A stretch of 64,000 bases of DNA from Mycolicibacterium sediminis (lineage in GTDB: Bacteria; Actinomycetota; Actinomycetes; Mycobacteriales; Mycobacteriaceae), in contig NZ_AP022588.1 in NCBI RefSeq assembly GCF_010731735.1, forward strand, positions 5,084,001 to 5,148,000. Reading direction: 5' to 3'. This document shows positions 7,748 through 16,218 of this stretch, in pieces (the stretch's first letter is position 1; every line of letters begins with the position of its first letter). The notes beneath the pieces were generated by a model. The model did no database searches and was not told where the DNA came from. It was given only the letters and a program-made list of their open reading frames with translations. A program made the position numbers and the translations under genes.

Positions 7748-9684
7748 GCGTCAACTCCCATGTCCACGGTGGCGGCGGCCAGCCGTGCGAACTTGGCCTT
7801 GTCAGTTTCCTTCTCCGCGAGCGTTCCGTCCAACGCCGCGTCGATGATGCCCTCGACCTCGTCGGCCAGGAACGCCATGCCCTCCATCTTCGTGACGGAC
7901 TGCACGTCGACCAGGTACTTCGCCCGCAGCAGCGTGGCGAGCTGGCCGAGGTTCATCTCCGGGGCGACGACGGTCGGGTAGGCCTTCAACACGTCGCCCA
8001 GGTTGGCCGGGAACGGGTTCAGGTGACGAACGTGGGCGTGGGCCACCTTGATGCCCTGCCGCCGGGCGCGCCGGCATGCCTCACCGATGGGACCGTAGGA
8101 ACTGCCCCATCCGACGAGCAGCAGTTCGGCCTCGCCGCTCGGATCGTCGACCTCGATGTCGGGCACCGAGATGCCGTCGATCTTGGCCTGACGCAGCCGC
8201 GTCATGAGGTCGTGGTTGGCGGGCTCGTAGGAGATGTTGCCCGAGCCGTTCGCCTTCTCGAGCCCACCGATGCGGTGCTCGAGTCCGGGGGTCCCGGGTA
8301 CGGCGAACTGCCGTGCGAGCGTCTCCGGGTCGCGGGCGTAGGGCTGGAAGGGCTCGCCCTCCTTGGCGAAGGTGTGGTCGATCGCCTCGTAGGACTCGAC
8401 GTCCGGGATTCGCCACGGCTCGGAGCCGTTCGCGATGGCGCCGTCGGACAGGATGATCACCGGCGTGCGGTACGTCAGCGCGATGCGCGACGCCTCGACG
8501 GCGATGTCGAAGCAGTCCGACGGCGAGCGCGGTGCCAGCACGGCCACCGGTGACTCGCCGTTGCGACCGTAGAGCGCCTGCAGGAGATCGGACTGCTCGG
8601 TCTTGGTGGGCAGGCCCGTGGAGGGACCACCGCGCTGCACGTCGACGATCAGCAGCGGCAGCTCCATCATGACGCCGAGGCCGATGGCCTCCGACTTCAG
8701 CGCGACGCCGGGGCCCGAGGTGCTGGTGACGCCGAGTGCGCCGCCGTAGGACGCACCGAGTGCCGCGCCGATGCCGGCGATCTCGTCCTCGGCCTGGAAG
8801 GTGAGGACGTTGAAGTGCTTGTGCTTGGACAACTCGTGCAGGATGTCCGACGCCGGCGTGATGGGGTACGTGCCGAGGATGACCTGCGTGTTGGCCAGCT
8901 GACCGGCGGTCACGATGCCGTAGGCGAGCGCCGTGTTACCGGAGATCTGGCGGTAGTCACCGGAGTTCAGCTTGGCGGGCGACACCTCGTAGGTGGTCGC
9001 GAACGCCTCGGTGGTCTCGCCGTAGTTCCAACCCGCCTTGAGCGCGAGGACGTTGGCCTCGGCGATCTCGGGCTTGCGGGAGAACTTCTCGCGGATGAAC
9101 GATTCGCTGTGCGCCAGTTCGCGGCCGTACATCCAGGACAGCAGTCCCAGGGCGAACATGTTCTTGGCGCGCTGGCCGTCCTTCTTGGTCGCCCCGATCG
9201 CCTCGACGGCGCCGAGCGTCAGCGTCGTCATCGCGACGGCCTGCACGACGTAGTCGGACAGCTCCTCCGAGTCGAGCGGGTTGCTCTCGTAACCCACCTT
9301 CGCCAGGTTGCGCTTGGTGAACTCGTCGGAGTTCGCGATGATCAGCCCGCCGCGCGGCAGATCCGCGACGTTGGCCTTGAGCGCGGCGGGGTTCATCGCC
9401 ACCAGCACGTCCGGCCGGTCACCCGCGGTGAGGATGTCGTAGTCCGCGATCTGGATCTGGAACGACGAGACACCCGGCAGGGTGCCCTGTGGCGCGCGGA
9501 TCTCTGCGGGGTAGTTCGGTTGCGTCGCAAGGTCGTTGCCGAACAACGCCGCCTCGGACGTGAAGCGGTCGCCGGTCAGCTGCATGCCGTCACCGGAGTC
9601 ACCGGCGAAGCGGATCACGACCTTCTCGAGCTTCTGCCGCGGCGCGGTACCGCCGTTGCTGGTGCCGTTGCCGCTCAGACTCAC
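7744..9684 (-). CDS. korA: 2-oxoglutarate:ferredoxin oxidoreductase, alpha subunit (fused gamma-alpha)
   Basis: Taken from GTG 9684 (AAAGGCAGGG upstream), giving 646 residues, close to M. tuberculosis KorA. A longer frame to 9801 adds 39 residues of poor character. The N-terminal third is the gamma domain (RFAGDSGDGMQLTGDRF at about residue 23, then AEIRAPQG). The rest is the alpha pyrimidine-binding domain, with YPITPASDILHELSKH and the FQAEDEIAGIGAALGASYGG segment that carries the TPP-activating Glu. It is the catalytic partner of KorB. It is first in a korA-korB-mobA operon with 4-bp overlap to korB. Confidence 0.95.
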   Translation of the reverse strand: MSLSGNGTSNGGTAPRQKLEKVVIRFAGDSGDGMQLTGDRFTSEAALFGNDLATQPNYPAEIRAPQGTLPGVSSFQIQIADYDILTAGDRPDVLVAMNPAALKANVADLPRGGLIIANSDEFTKRNLAKVGYESNPLDSEELSDYVVQAVAMTTLTLGAVEAIGATKKDGQRAKNMFALGLLSWMYGRELAHSESFIREKFSRKPEIAEANVLALKAGWNYGETTEAFATTYEVSPAKLNSGDYRQISGNTALAYGIVTAGQLANTQVILGTYPITPASDILHELSKHKHFNVLTFQAEDEIAGIGAALGASYGGALGVTSTSGPGVALKSEAIGLGVMMELPLLIVDVQRGGPSTGLPTKTEQSDLLQALYGRNGESPVAVLAPRSPSDCFDIAVEASRIALTYRTPVIILSDGAIANGSEPWRIPDVESYEAIDHTFAKEGEPFQPYARDPETLARQFAVPGTPGLEHRIGGLEKANGSGNISYEPANHDLMTRLRQAKIDGISVPDIEVDDPSGEAELLLVGWGSSYGPIGEACRRARRQGIKVAHAHVRHLNPFPANLGDVLKAYPTVVAPEMNLGQLATLLRAKYLVDVQSVTKMEGMAFLADEVEGIIDAALDGTLAEKETDKAKFARLAAATVDMGVDA

Positions 9685-10012
9685 GACCCCTGCCTTTCGC
9701 GATTGGACCGGGCGGCCATCCCGGGTCGCGATCGAAGCCTCCGGAGAGGCCGATGTCGCGCGATGCGCCGCCGGTATGACACGCCAGAATTTTTCTGTCA
9801 CTGGCAGTACCGATTATTGCACTTCTCTTAGGCTGACCTGCGCCGGGCACGCCGGTTACCAGCAGGTAAAGGACCGCGATGTGCGCAGGTCAGAGGGTGC
9901 GAATTCGACGGGCGGGGGGAAAGTTTGTGGTCTTCGTCACTTTTCGAGAACGTCGTTCTCTAAGATCGGGGTTACCGACCGGTAGCCCGACGGGCGGACG
10001 CCCTACCAGCGC
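9685..10012. promoter_or_regulatory. upstream region of korA, with a 15-bp palindrome
   Basis: 328 bp without a gene between korA (reading leftwards) and the 3' end of the PfkB gene. It must hold the korA promoter, but I cannot assign -35 and -10 boxes with confidence. At 9946-9960 there is GAGAACG-T-CGTTCTC, a perfect 7-bp inverted repeat around one base. The core GAACGNCGTTC recurs at 10029-10039 inside the end of the PfkB gene. The spacing differs from the mycobacterial LexA box, so the binding protein is unknown. Confidence 0.4.
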
Positions 10013-10861
10013 CTACGGCGAGCCGACGGAACGACGTTCTTGACGCTTGTCGAGTTCTCGGGCGACCAGTTCGCTGGCCTGTTCGGCCGACGGCACGGGA
10101 TCGTCGCCCGCCGCCCGGTGCGCGACGTAGCACGCGGTGAACATGTCGCCCGCTCCCGTGGTCTGCACGCCGTCGACCCGCCAGGCCGCCGGAACGCGCT
10201 CGACGGAGCCGTTCGTGTAGATGTCGCAGCCCTCGGATCCGTAGGTCACGACGATCTCCGGGACGCCAAGCAGCTTTGCGGCCGCGAGATCGAAGTCGCC
10301 GTCGGCGACCACCACGGCTTCGTCCTCGGCGAGCTTGAGCATGTCGAGGTGCTGCAGCATGTCGGGCGCGAAGTTCCGGTCCTCGACGAGGGGCCCCACC
10401 CGGTCCGCACGCACCAGTCCCTGGCCGTCGTAGGCGACGCGGTGTCCGCGCGCCGCGAGCAGCGCGAGGGTCTCGGCGGGGAAGTCGGTGCGCAGCAGTG
10501 GCGCCAGGTGCACCCAGGTGGTGTCCGGGTTCGCGGCGGCGATCTCGGCGGCACCCCATACCGGGCCGATGGTGTCCACGGACATGCGACGGTGGTCGAC
10601 GTCGACGTAGTCGAGGCGGAATCCGCTGGTGACCGTCGACGGCAGGATCCGCACGATCGTCCCGAACCTCTCGACCAGGGGGTCGAACAGCGCGTGGTCC
10701 TCCGGCGCCCCCAGGGCGGCGATGTGACCCGGGCCGCCCACGGCCTCCAGGGCGACGCCGGCGAACGAGGCACATCCGCCCGGACTGGGCGGCGCGCCGT
10801 TGATCACGTCGATGGCCAGGTTGCCGAGCACGGTCACCCCGTTGACGAGCCCTGGCTGCAC
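10013..10861 (-). CDS. PfkB-family carbohydrate kinase
   Basis: Start set at GTG 10861, with CAGGAG 8 bp upstream, giving 282 residues; the frame stays open further up but without family similarity. The N-terminus has TVLGNLAIDVING and GGCASFAGVALEAVGG, the first PfkB sugar-binding signature region. The C-terminal part has VQTTGAGDMFTACYVAHRAA, where the Asp of GAGD (about residue 236) is the catalytic base. These kinases phosphorylate sugars, nucleosides or sugar acids with ATP. The substrate is unknown. It sits 110 bp downstream of a LacI-type regulator on the same strand and back to back with the PhyH/dehydrogenase operon, so it probably handles an intermediate of that route. It is a different enzyme from IolC at 31-32 kb. 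Confidence 0.82.
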   Translation of the reverse strand: MQPGLVNGVTVLGNLAIDVINGAPPSPGGCASFAGVALEAVGGPGHIAALGAPEDHALFDPLVERFGTIVRILPSTVTSGFRLDYVDVDHRRMSVDTIGPVWGAAEIAAANPDTTWVHLAPLLRTDFPAETLALLAARGHRVAYDGQGLVRADRVGPLVEDRNFAPDMLQHLDMLKLAEDEAVVVADGDFDLAAAKLLGVPEIVVTYGSEGCDIYTNGSVERVPAAWRVDGVQTTGAGDMFTACYVAHRAAGDDPVPSAEQASELVARELDKRQERRSVGSP

Positions 10862-10971
10862 CGATCGATCTCCTGAATGCGCGAAGTTCCGCACCCGAAC
10901 GATCGTCGGGGTGCGGCGAAATGGTAGTCGCAGAAACCGGGAAGCACGATTCACGGGTCGGACCGCGTCGG

Positions 10972-11976
10972 TCAGGCCGGCATGTTGTAGGGCGTGATCA
11001 CCTGAATCGGCGCGGGCCGGACGGACTCGGACGGCAGTGCGCCGTGCTGCTGGAGGACCTGCCGGATCGCCAGACGGGCGTCGGCGCGCAGGTCGTTGTG
11101 CAGGACCACCGAGACGAGTCCCTCGCGCAAGAGTCGCCGATTGTCGGCATCGAGGTCGTGGGCGATGAACACGCGGCACGTCCGGCCCAGCCGGGCGAAC
11201 GCATCGACCGTCGCAGCGTTGCCGCCGCCCGGCGAGTACACCGCCTCGATCCGGGGATGGCGTTCCAGCGCCTCGAGCACCAGCCGTTCGGTCGTGGCGT
11301 CTATGCCGTCACCGTCGCTGACCTCGACGATGGCGCGGCCCGAACCGCGCAGGCCAGATCGGAACCCGACCTCGCGCTCACCTTCGCCGCGAAACACCGT
11401 ACGACTCAACGTGATCAGGACGTCGGCCGGTTCGCGACCCAGCCACTGCTCCATCAGATAGGCCGCGGTGACGCCGGCGCCGTGGTTGTCGATGCCGACG
11501 TAGGCACACCGCGCGCTGGACGGTACGTCCGTCGTATAGGCGACGACGGGCACACCCCCGGCGACCAGGGCGTCGACGGCCTCGACGACCGCCGGTTCGT
11601 CCTGCGCCTTGAGCACGACGCCGTGGCTGCCGCGGATGCGCGAGAGCGTGTCGACCATCTGCGCCGTCTCCCCCGTCTCCCACAGGTGGAACCTCGCCCG
11701 CACCATCGCGGGCGCGAAGGCCGGCAGTTCCGCCTCGATCGCCGCGCGGAAGGCATCGGAGAAGCGCCGCGGGGTGTGCATCACGACGTCGATCAGGAAG
11801 CGGCGACCACTGAGACGGAGTTGTGCCCGCTGCTTGTCCAGGTCGGCGATCGCCTGCGTGACCTCTGCGCGGGTGTTCTCCCGGACGCCGGGGCGGTCGT
11901 TGAGTACGCGGTCGACGGTCGCCTCGCTCAGCCCGGCCTGCTGCGCGATCTCGCGGACCTTGTATCGGTGCGCCAT
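10972..11976 (-). CDS. LacI-family transcriptional regulator
   Basis: A 334-residue repressor from ATG 11976, preceded by GGGGGAGG. The LacI helix-turn-helix lies at the very N-terminus (YKVREIAQQAGLSEATVDRV, then LNDRPGVRENTR), followed by the hinge and a periplasmic-binding-protein-like effector domain (AYTTDVPSSARCAYVGIDNHGAGVTAAYL; later VYSPGGGNAATVDAF). The effector pocket should bind a sugar or cyclitol. It is divergent from the PhyH-dehydrogenase operon at 12133 and upstream of the PfkB gene, and so is the likely regulator of both. The intergenic space carries a long palindrome (11989-12064) that looks more like a repeat element than an operator. A frame extending to 12258 runs through that palindrome and is rejected as the start. 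Confidence 0.88.
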   Translation of the reverse strand: MAHRYKVREIAQQAGLSEATVDRVLNDRPGVRENTRAEVTQAIADLDKQRAQLRLSGRRFLIDVVMHTPRRFSDAFRAAIEAELPAFAPAMVRARFHLWETGETAQMVDTLSRIRGSHGVVLKAQDEPAVVEAVDALVAGGVPVVAYTTDVPSSARCAYVGIDNHGAGVTAAYLMEQWLGREPADVLITLSRTVFRGEGEREVGFRSGLRGSGRAIVEVSDGDGIDATTERLVLEALERHPRIEAVYSPGGGNAATVDAFARLGRTCRVFIAHDLDADNRRLLREGLVSVVLHNDLRADARLAIRQVLQQHGALPSESVRPAPIQVITPYNMPA

Positions 11977-11988
11977 CCCGGACCTCCC

Positions 11989-12064
11989 CCTTCCCCGTGA
12001 GCAGTCGCGAACTCCCCTGTTTCGGCCCGCACGAGGGGAGTTGGCGACTGCTCGCGGGAGAAGG
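11989..12064. repeat. 76-bp imperfect palindromic intergenic element
   Basis: Two arms of about 30 bp (11989-12018 and 12034-12064) are inverted copies with one single-base gap and two mismatches, separated by 15 nt. The inner 20 bp (11999-12018 with 12034-12053) differ at one position. The ends read CCTTC..CCCG(T/C)GAGC, resembling the ends of the repeats at 38581-38643 and 39533-39595. It lies between divergent genes and may fold into a long hairpin in either transcript. Confidence 0.75.
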
Positions 12065-12132
12065 GTAGCGCGCGCTGAGGTGTTTTTGACGGCTTTTTGG
12101 TGTTGATCGAGGTCCACGTCACAGCCAGACTC

Positions 12133-13299
12133 ATGGACATGACCAGAGCCGCGACGACGACCGGAGCGTGGATCGAGCAGTCGGACCACGACCTCGACGC
12201 GTTCCACGCAGAGGTGGCCCGGGACACCGATCCGGCCGACTACCCGACGGCCACTCACGTGCGCCAGGGCGTCGTCGTCTACTCGGCCGCCGCGGTCGCG
12301 GGTGCCGACCGGCGCGCGCTGCAGGCCGAACTCATTCGTGCACTGATGGACGGACCCGGTGTCGTCGCCTTCGAGGACGCGTTCTCACACGACGTCGTCG
12401 ACGCGGCGTCCGAGGCCTTCACCGCGATCATCGACGCCCAGCGCGCCGAGGGCGGCGTGGCGGGCGACCACTTCGGCAAGGCCGGCGCCAACGACCGGAT
12501 CTGGAACGCCGCGCAGAAGTTGGCACTGCATGCGCCCGAGGTGTTCGCCGAGTACTACGCCGCCGACGTGCTCGCACTGGTCTGCGAGGCGTGGCTCGGC
12601 CCGCGCTACCAGGTGACCTCGCAGGTCAACGTCGTCAATCCCGGCGGTGGAGCGCAGGTCCCGCACCGCGACTTCCACCTCGGCTTCGTCGACCCGGACC
12701 AGCTGAGCGCCTACCCCGCCCACGTGCACGCGCTGTCGCCGGCGCTGACCCTGCAGGGCGCCGTCGCCCACTGCGACATGCCGCTCGAGAGTGGACCCAC
12801 GATGCTGCTGCCCCACTCGCAGCGGTTCACCGCCGGCTACGTCGCGTTCTACCGCCAGGAGTTCATCGACTACTTCGCCGCCCACCACGTGCAACTTCCG
12901 CTGCGCAAGGGGGACGCAGTGTTCTTCAACCCCGCGCTGATGCACGGCGCCGGCGCCAACACCTCGACCGACATCCGCCGCATGGCGAACCTGCTGCAGA
13001 TCTCGTCGCCGTTCGGGCGGGCGATGGAGGCGATGGACCGCACCGCGATGGTCCGGGCCGTCTATCCGTCGCTGCTGGCCATGAAGGCCGCCGGCCGCTC
13101 CGAACGCGACCTCCGCAACGTGGTCAACGCGACCGCGGAGGGATACGCGTTCCCCACCAACCTCGACCGGGACCAGCCGATCGGCAGCCTCGCGCCACCC
13201 AGCCAGGTGGACACCGTGCTGGCCGCCCTCGCCGACGGGCTCACCCCGCAAGCACTCGACCTCGCACTCGTAGATCAAATCGGACGGAGAATCACATGA
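12133..13299 (+). CDS. phytanoyl-CoA dioxygenase (PhyH) family Fe(II)/2-oxoglutarate oxygenase
   Basis: A 388-residue protein if started at ATG 12133 (ATG 12139 is equally possible; no clear ribosome site). The iron-binding facial triad is visible: VPHRDFHLG gives His178 and Asp180 in an HxD motif, and ALMHGAGAN gives the distal His271, with an Arg 11 residues later (TDIRRMAN) to hold 2-oxoglutarate. The family hydroxylates or oxidatively demethylates small molecules. Its ATGA overlap with a myo-inositol-dehydrogenase-like gene, and two TIM-barrel genes further down, suggest it prepares a modified sugar or cyclitol for oxidation, for instance by removing an O-methyl group; that is inference. 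It is the first gene of a five-gene operon divergent from a LacI regulator. Confidence 0.8.
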   Translation: MDMTRAATTTGAWIEQSDHDLDAFHAEVARDTDPADYPTATHVRQGVVVYSAAAVAGADRRALQAELIRALMDGPGVVAFEDAFSHDVVDAASEAFTAIIDAQRAEGGVAGDHFGKAGANDRIWNAAQKLALHAPEVFAEYYAADVLALVCEAWLGPRYQVTSQVNVVNPGGGAQVPHRDFHLGFVDPDQLSAYPAHVHALSPALTLQGAVAHCDMPLESGPTMLLPHSQRFTAGYVAFYRQEFIDYFAAHHVQLPLRKGDAVFFNPALMHGAGANTSTDIRRMANLLQISSPFGRAMEAMDRTAMVRAVYPSLLAMKAAGRSERDLRNVVNATAEGYAFPTNLDRDQPIGSLAPPSQVDTVLAALADGLTPQALDLALVDQIGRRIT

Positions 13300-14303
13300 C
13301 CACCCTCGGAGTGATCGGACTGGGCCGCATCGGCGCCTTCCACACCGAAACCCTCAGCGGCCTCGACGGCATCGACGGGCTGGTGATCACCGACGAGCGT
13401 GGTGACGTGGCCGAAGCGGTGGCCGCCAAGCACGGCGCCAGGTACGTGGCGACCGTGGACGAGCTGCTGTCGTCGGGCGTGGACGGTGTCGTCGTGGCCG
13501 CCGCGACGCCCGCCCATGCGGAGCTGACGCTGGCCTCCGTCGCACGCGGCATCCCGACGTTCTGCGAGAAGCCGATCGCGTCCACGGCCGTCGAGAGTGC
13601 GCGCGTCGCCGAGGTCATCCTGGCCTCCGGCGTACCCGTCCAGGTGGGCTACCAGCGCCGGTACGACGCGGCGTTCGCCGCCGCGAAGCGCGCCGTCGAC
13701 GACGGATCGCTGGGCCTCCTGCACACCGTGCGCAGCACCACGATGGATCCCGCTCCCCCGCCGCTGGACTACATCAAGGGCTCGGGCGGCATCTTCCGCG
13801 ACTGCGCGGTCCACGACTTCGACGTCATCAACTGGATCACCGGGCAACGCGCCGTCGAGGTGTACGCGACCGGCACGGTGCAGGGCGATCCCCTGTTCGC
13901 CGAGTACGGCGACGTTGACACCGCGGCCGTCATCGTGAGGTTCGACGGCGGCGCCCTCGGCGTGGTGTCCAACGCCCGCTACAACGCGCGCGGCTACGAC
14001 TGCCGCCTCGAGGTGCACGGCTTCGACGACAGCGTCGCCGCCGGCTGGGATCAAGGCGTTCCGCTGCGGAACACCGACCCGCACAACGAGTTCCCGACCG
14101 GGCCGTCGCACGGCTTCTTCATGGACCGCTTCACCGAGGCGTTCCGCACCGAACTCGCGGCGTTCGTCGAGGTGACGAAGGGCGGCCCCGTCCTCGGCGC
14201 GACGGTCGCCGACGCGGTCGAGGTGGCGTGGCTGGCCGAGGCCGCCACCGAATCCCTGCGCCGCGGAACGCCCGTCACCCTGGAGGAGGTCAGGAACGCG
14301 TGA
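13296..14303 (+). CDS. Gfo/Idh/MocA oxidoreductase, myo-inositol 2-dehydrogenase-like
   Basis: A 335-residue NAD(P)-dependent dehydrogenase. A Rossmann motif (GVIGLGRIGAFH) starts at residue 5, the catalytic EKP is at residues 91-93 (PTFCEKPIAS), and the catalytic Asp/His region is DCAVHDFDVINWITG at about 169-183, as in IolG. ATG 13296 overlaps the TGA of the PhyH gene, and its end overlaps the next gene's GTG, so the three genes are coupled. It probably oxidises a cyclitol or sugar hydroxyl to a ketone, making the substrate for the following TIM-barrel dehydratase. It is a paralogue of the true iolG at 36.7 kb; specificity is not determinable from sequence. Confidence 0.85.
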   Translation: MTTLGVIGLGRIGAFHTETLSGLDGIDGLVITDERGDVAEAVAAKHGARYVATVDELLSSGVDGVVVAAATPAHAELTLASVARGIPTFCEKPIASTAVESARVAEVILASGVPVQVGYQRRYDAAFAAAKRAVDDGSLGLLHTVRSTTMDPAPPPLDYIKGSGGIFRDCAVHDFDVINWITGQRAVEVYATGTVQGDPLFAEYGDVDTAAVIVRFDGGALGVVSNARYNARGYDCRLEVHGFDDSVAAGWDQGVPLRNTDPHNEFPTGPSHGFFMDRFTEAFRTELAAFVEVTKGGPVLGATVADAVEVAWLAEAATESLRRGTPVTLEEVRNA

Positions 14304-15169
14304 GCACCGTGAAGATCGCGGGAGCACCGATCTCGTGGGGTGTGTGCGAGGTGCCCGACTGGGGTCACCAGCTCGATCGCGAGCGGGTGCTGCGCGAGAT
14401 GCGCGGCGCCGGTCTGACCGCCACCGAGTTGGGACCCGACGGCTTCCTACCGTCGGACACCGCCGAACTGACTGCGGTACTGAATGGGCACGACCTGGCC
14501 TGCGTCGGCGGCTTCGTGCCGGTGGTCCTGCACGACACCGACCACGACCCCGCCGCCGACCTCGCCGGACCATTGGAGTCCCTGGTCGCCGCCGGTGCCG
14601 GCGTGGTGGTCCTCGCCGCCGTCACCGGGTCCGACGGTTACGACGCGCGCCCAGTGCTCGACGACGCCCAGTGGCTGACGCTGCTGACGAACCTCGACCG
14701 GCTGGCGGCCATCGTCGAATCCCGCGGACTGCTGGCGGTGCTGCACCCGCACGTCGGGACTCTGGTGGAGACCCGTTCGGACGTGGACCGCGTCCTCGCG
14801 GGGTCGGCGATCCCGCTCTGCCTGGACACCGGTCACCTGATGATCGGCGGCACCGATCCCCTCGAACTGGCCAAGGCAGTCCCCGGCCGGGTGGCGCACA
14901 CACACCTCAAGGACGTCGACGCCGCACTGGCCGCGAAGGTCCGGTCCGGCGAACTCACCTATACCGAGGCCGTCAAGGCGGGGATGTACACCCCGCTCGG
15001 CACCGGCGACGTCGACATCGCGGGCATCGTCTCGGTGTTGCGGGACAACGGCTTCGACGGATGGTTCGTCCTCGAGCAGGACACCATCCTCGACGCCGAG
15101 CCGACCGGTGAGGGTCCCGTTCGGGACGTCGTCACGAGCGTGGCGTACCTGCGGGCCATCACGTCGTGA
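14300..15169 (+). CDS. TIM-barrel inosose dehydratase-like protein (IolE paralogue)
   Basis: A 289-residue protein starting at GTG 14300, overlapping the stop of the dehydrogenase. The N-terminus VKIAGAPISWGVCEVPDWG and the segment TELGPDGFLP match the IolE type (compare VGSAPDSWGVWF in the iolE product at 35.7 kb). Metal-ligand segments of the AP-endonuclease-2 barrel are present: LHPHVGTLVET, LCLDTGHLMIGG, VAHTHLKDVD and FVLEQD. It also keeps the IolE-specific tail YTEAVKAGMYTPLGTGDVD. Expected reaction: dehydration of a keto-inositol made by the gene before it. It is a second copy of this function in the window, so it may accept a different inosose. Confidence 0.82.
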   Translation: MSTVKIAGAPISWGVCEVPDWGHQLDRERVLREMRGAGLTATELGPDGFLPSDTAELTAVLNGHDLACVGGFVPVVLHDTDHDPAADLAGPLESLVAAGAGVVVLAAVTGSDGYDARPVLDDAQWLTLLTNLDRLAAIVESRGLLAVLHPHVGTLVETRSDVDRVLAGSAIPLCLDTGHLMIGGTDPLELAKAVPGRVAHTHLKDVDAALAAKVRSGELTYTEAVKAGMYTPLGTGDVDIAGIVSVLRDNGFDGWFVLEQDTILDAEPTGEGPVRDVVTSVAYLRAITS

Positions 15170-15200
15170 GCCGTCAGCGAGAAGCGCAGCGGGATCGCGC

Positions 15201-16190
15201 ATGAGCCTGCGCATCGGCGTTCTCGGGGCCTCGCGGATCGCCGAGAACGCGATCGTCGGGCCCGCCGCCGAACTCGGCCACCGATTGGTCGCCGTCGCGG
15301 CCCGGGACCGTTCGCGCGCCGAGGCGTTCGCCGAGAAGTACGTCGTGGAGCGCGTCCTGGACGGTTACCAGGACGTCATCGACGACCGAGACGTCGACGT
15401 GATCTACAACCCCCTCGCCAACTCGCTGCACGCGCCATGGAACCTCGCGGCGATCGCAGCGGGGAAACCGGTACTCGGCGAGAAGCCCTTCGCCAGAGAC
15501 GAATCCGAGGCGCGCCGCGTCGCCGACGCTGCGGACGCCGCCGGGGTGTCGGTGCTGGAGGGGTTCCACTACTTCTTCCACCCGGTGACCCAGCGCGCGT
15601 TCGCACTGGCCGCCGACGGCAGCATCGGCGAGGTGACCCGGGTCGAGGTGCGGATGGCGATGCCGACACCCGACGACGGGGATCCGCGATGGTCACTGGA
15701 GATGGCCGGCGGGGCACTGATGGACCTCGGCTGCTACGGGATGCACGTCATGCGGTCCCTCGGCCGCCTCGCCGCACCAGGCATCGACGGGGCACCCTCG
15801 GTCGTGCGTGCCGTGGCCGAGCAGCGCACTCCCGGCGTCGACGCCTCCTGCGACGTCGAGGTCGCCTTCCCCGGCGGTGCCACGGGTCTCAGCACGAACT
15901 CGATGACGGCAGAAGACTATTCGTTCACGATCGCCTTGACCGGGACGGCCGGCGAGCTGCTGGTGCACGACTTCATCCGCCCGGGGAGCGACGACCGGTT
16001 GACGATCCGCACCGCCGACGGGACCGTCGTCGAACGCTTGGGGACGCGTTCGTCGTACTCGCATCAACTGGAGGCGTTCGCCGCGCACGTCGAGGGCGGC
16101 GGTCCGCTGCCCTTCGGTACCGACGATGCCGTGGCGAACATGGCGCTCGTCGACGCTGCCTACCGTGCTGCGGGCATGCAGCCTCGCTGA
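15201..16190 (+). CDS. Gfo/Idh/MocA family oxidoreductase
   Basis: A 329-residue NAD(P)-dependent oxidoreductase from ATG 15201. The Rossmann fold shows RIGVLGASRIAENAIVGPA, and the active-site Lys is in LGEKPFARDESEA. GGALMDLGCYGMHVMRSLG carries the conserved Gly-Gly-Asp-Gly-type segment of the dimeric dihydrodiol dehydrogenase/glucose-fructose oxidoreductase subgroup. It lies 31 bp after the IolE-like gene in the same operon. The substrate may be a sugar or cyclitol; unlike the gene at 13296 it belongs to the dihydrodiol-dehydrogenase-like branch rather than the IolG branch, so it probably performs a different redox step. Confidence 0.82.
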   Translation: MSLRIGVLGASRIAENAIVGPAAELGHRLVAVAARDRSRAEAFAEKYVVERVLDGYQDVIDDRDVDVIYNPLANSLHAPWNLAAIAAGKPVLGEKPFARDESEARRVADAADAAGVSVLEGFHYFFHPVTQRAFALAADGSIGEVTRVEVRMAMPTPDDGDPRWSLEMAGGALMDLGCYGMHVMRSLGRLAAPGIDGAPSVVRAVAEQRTPGVDASCDVEVAFPGGATGLSTNSMTAEDYSFTIALTGTAGELLVHDFIRPGSDDRLTIRTADGTVVERLGTRSSYSHQLEAFAAHVEGGGPLPFGTDDAVANMALVDAAYRAAGMQPR

Positions 16191-16218
16191 CGTACACGAC
16201 TACCGGGAAGAAGTGACA

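Noticed and set aside
9946..9960. LexA (SOS) box
   Set aside because: Mycobacterial boxes have GAAC-N4-GTTC; here the spacing is three bases, and korA is not a known SOS gene.
11999..12053. Operator of the LacI regulator at 10972
   Set aside because: The palindrome is far longer than a LacI operator and resembles intergenic repeats elsewhere in the window; no 14-bp CG-centred operator was found in this gap.
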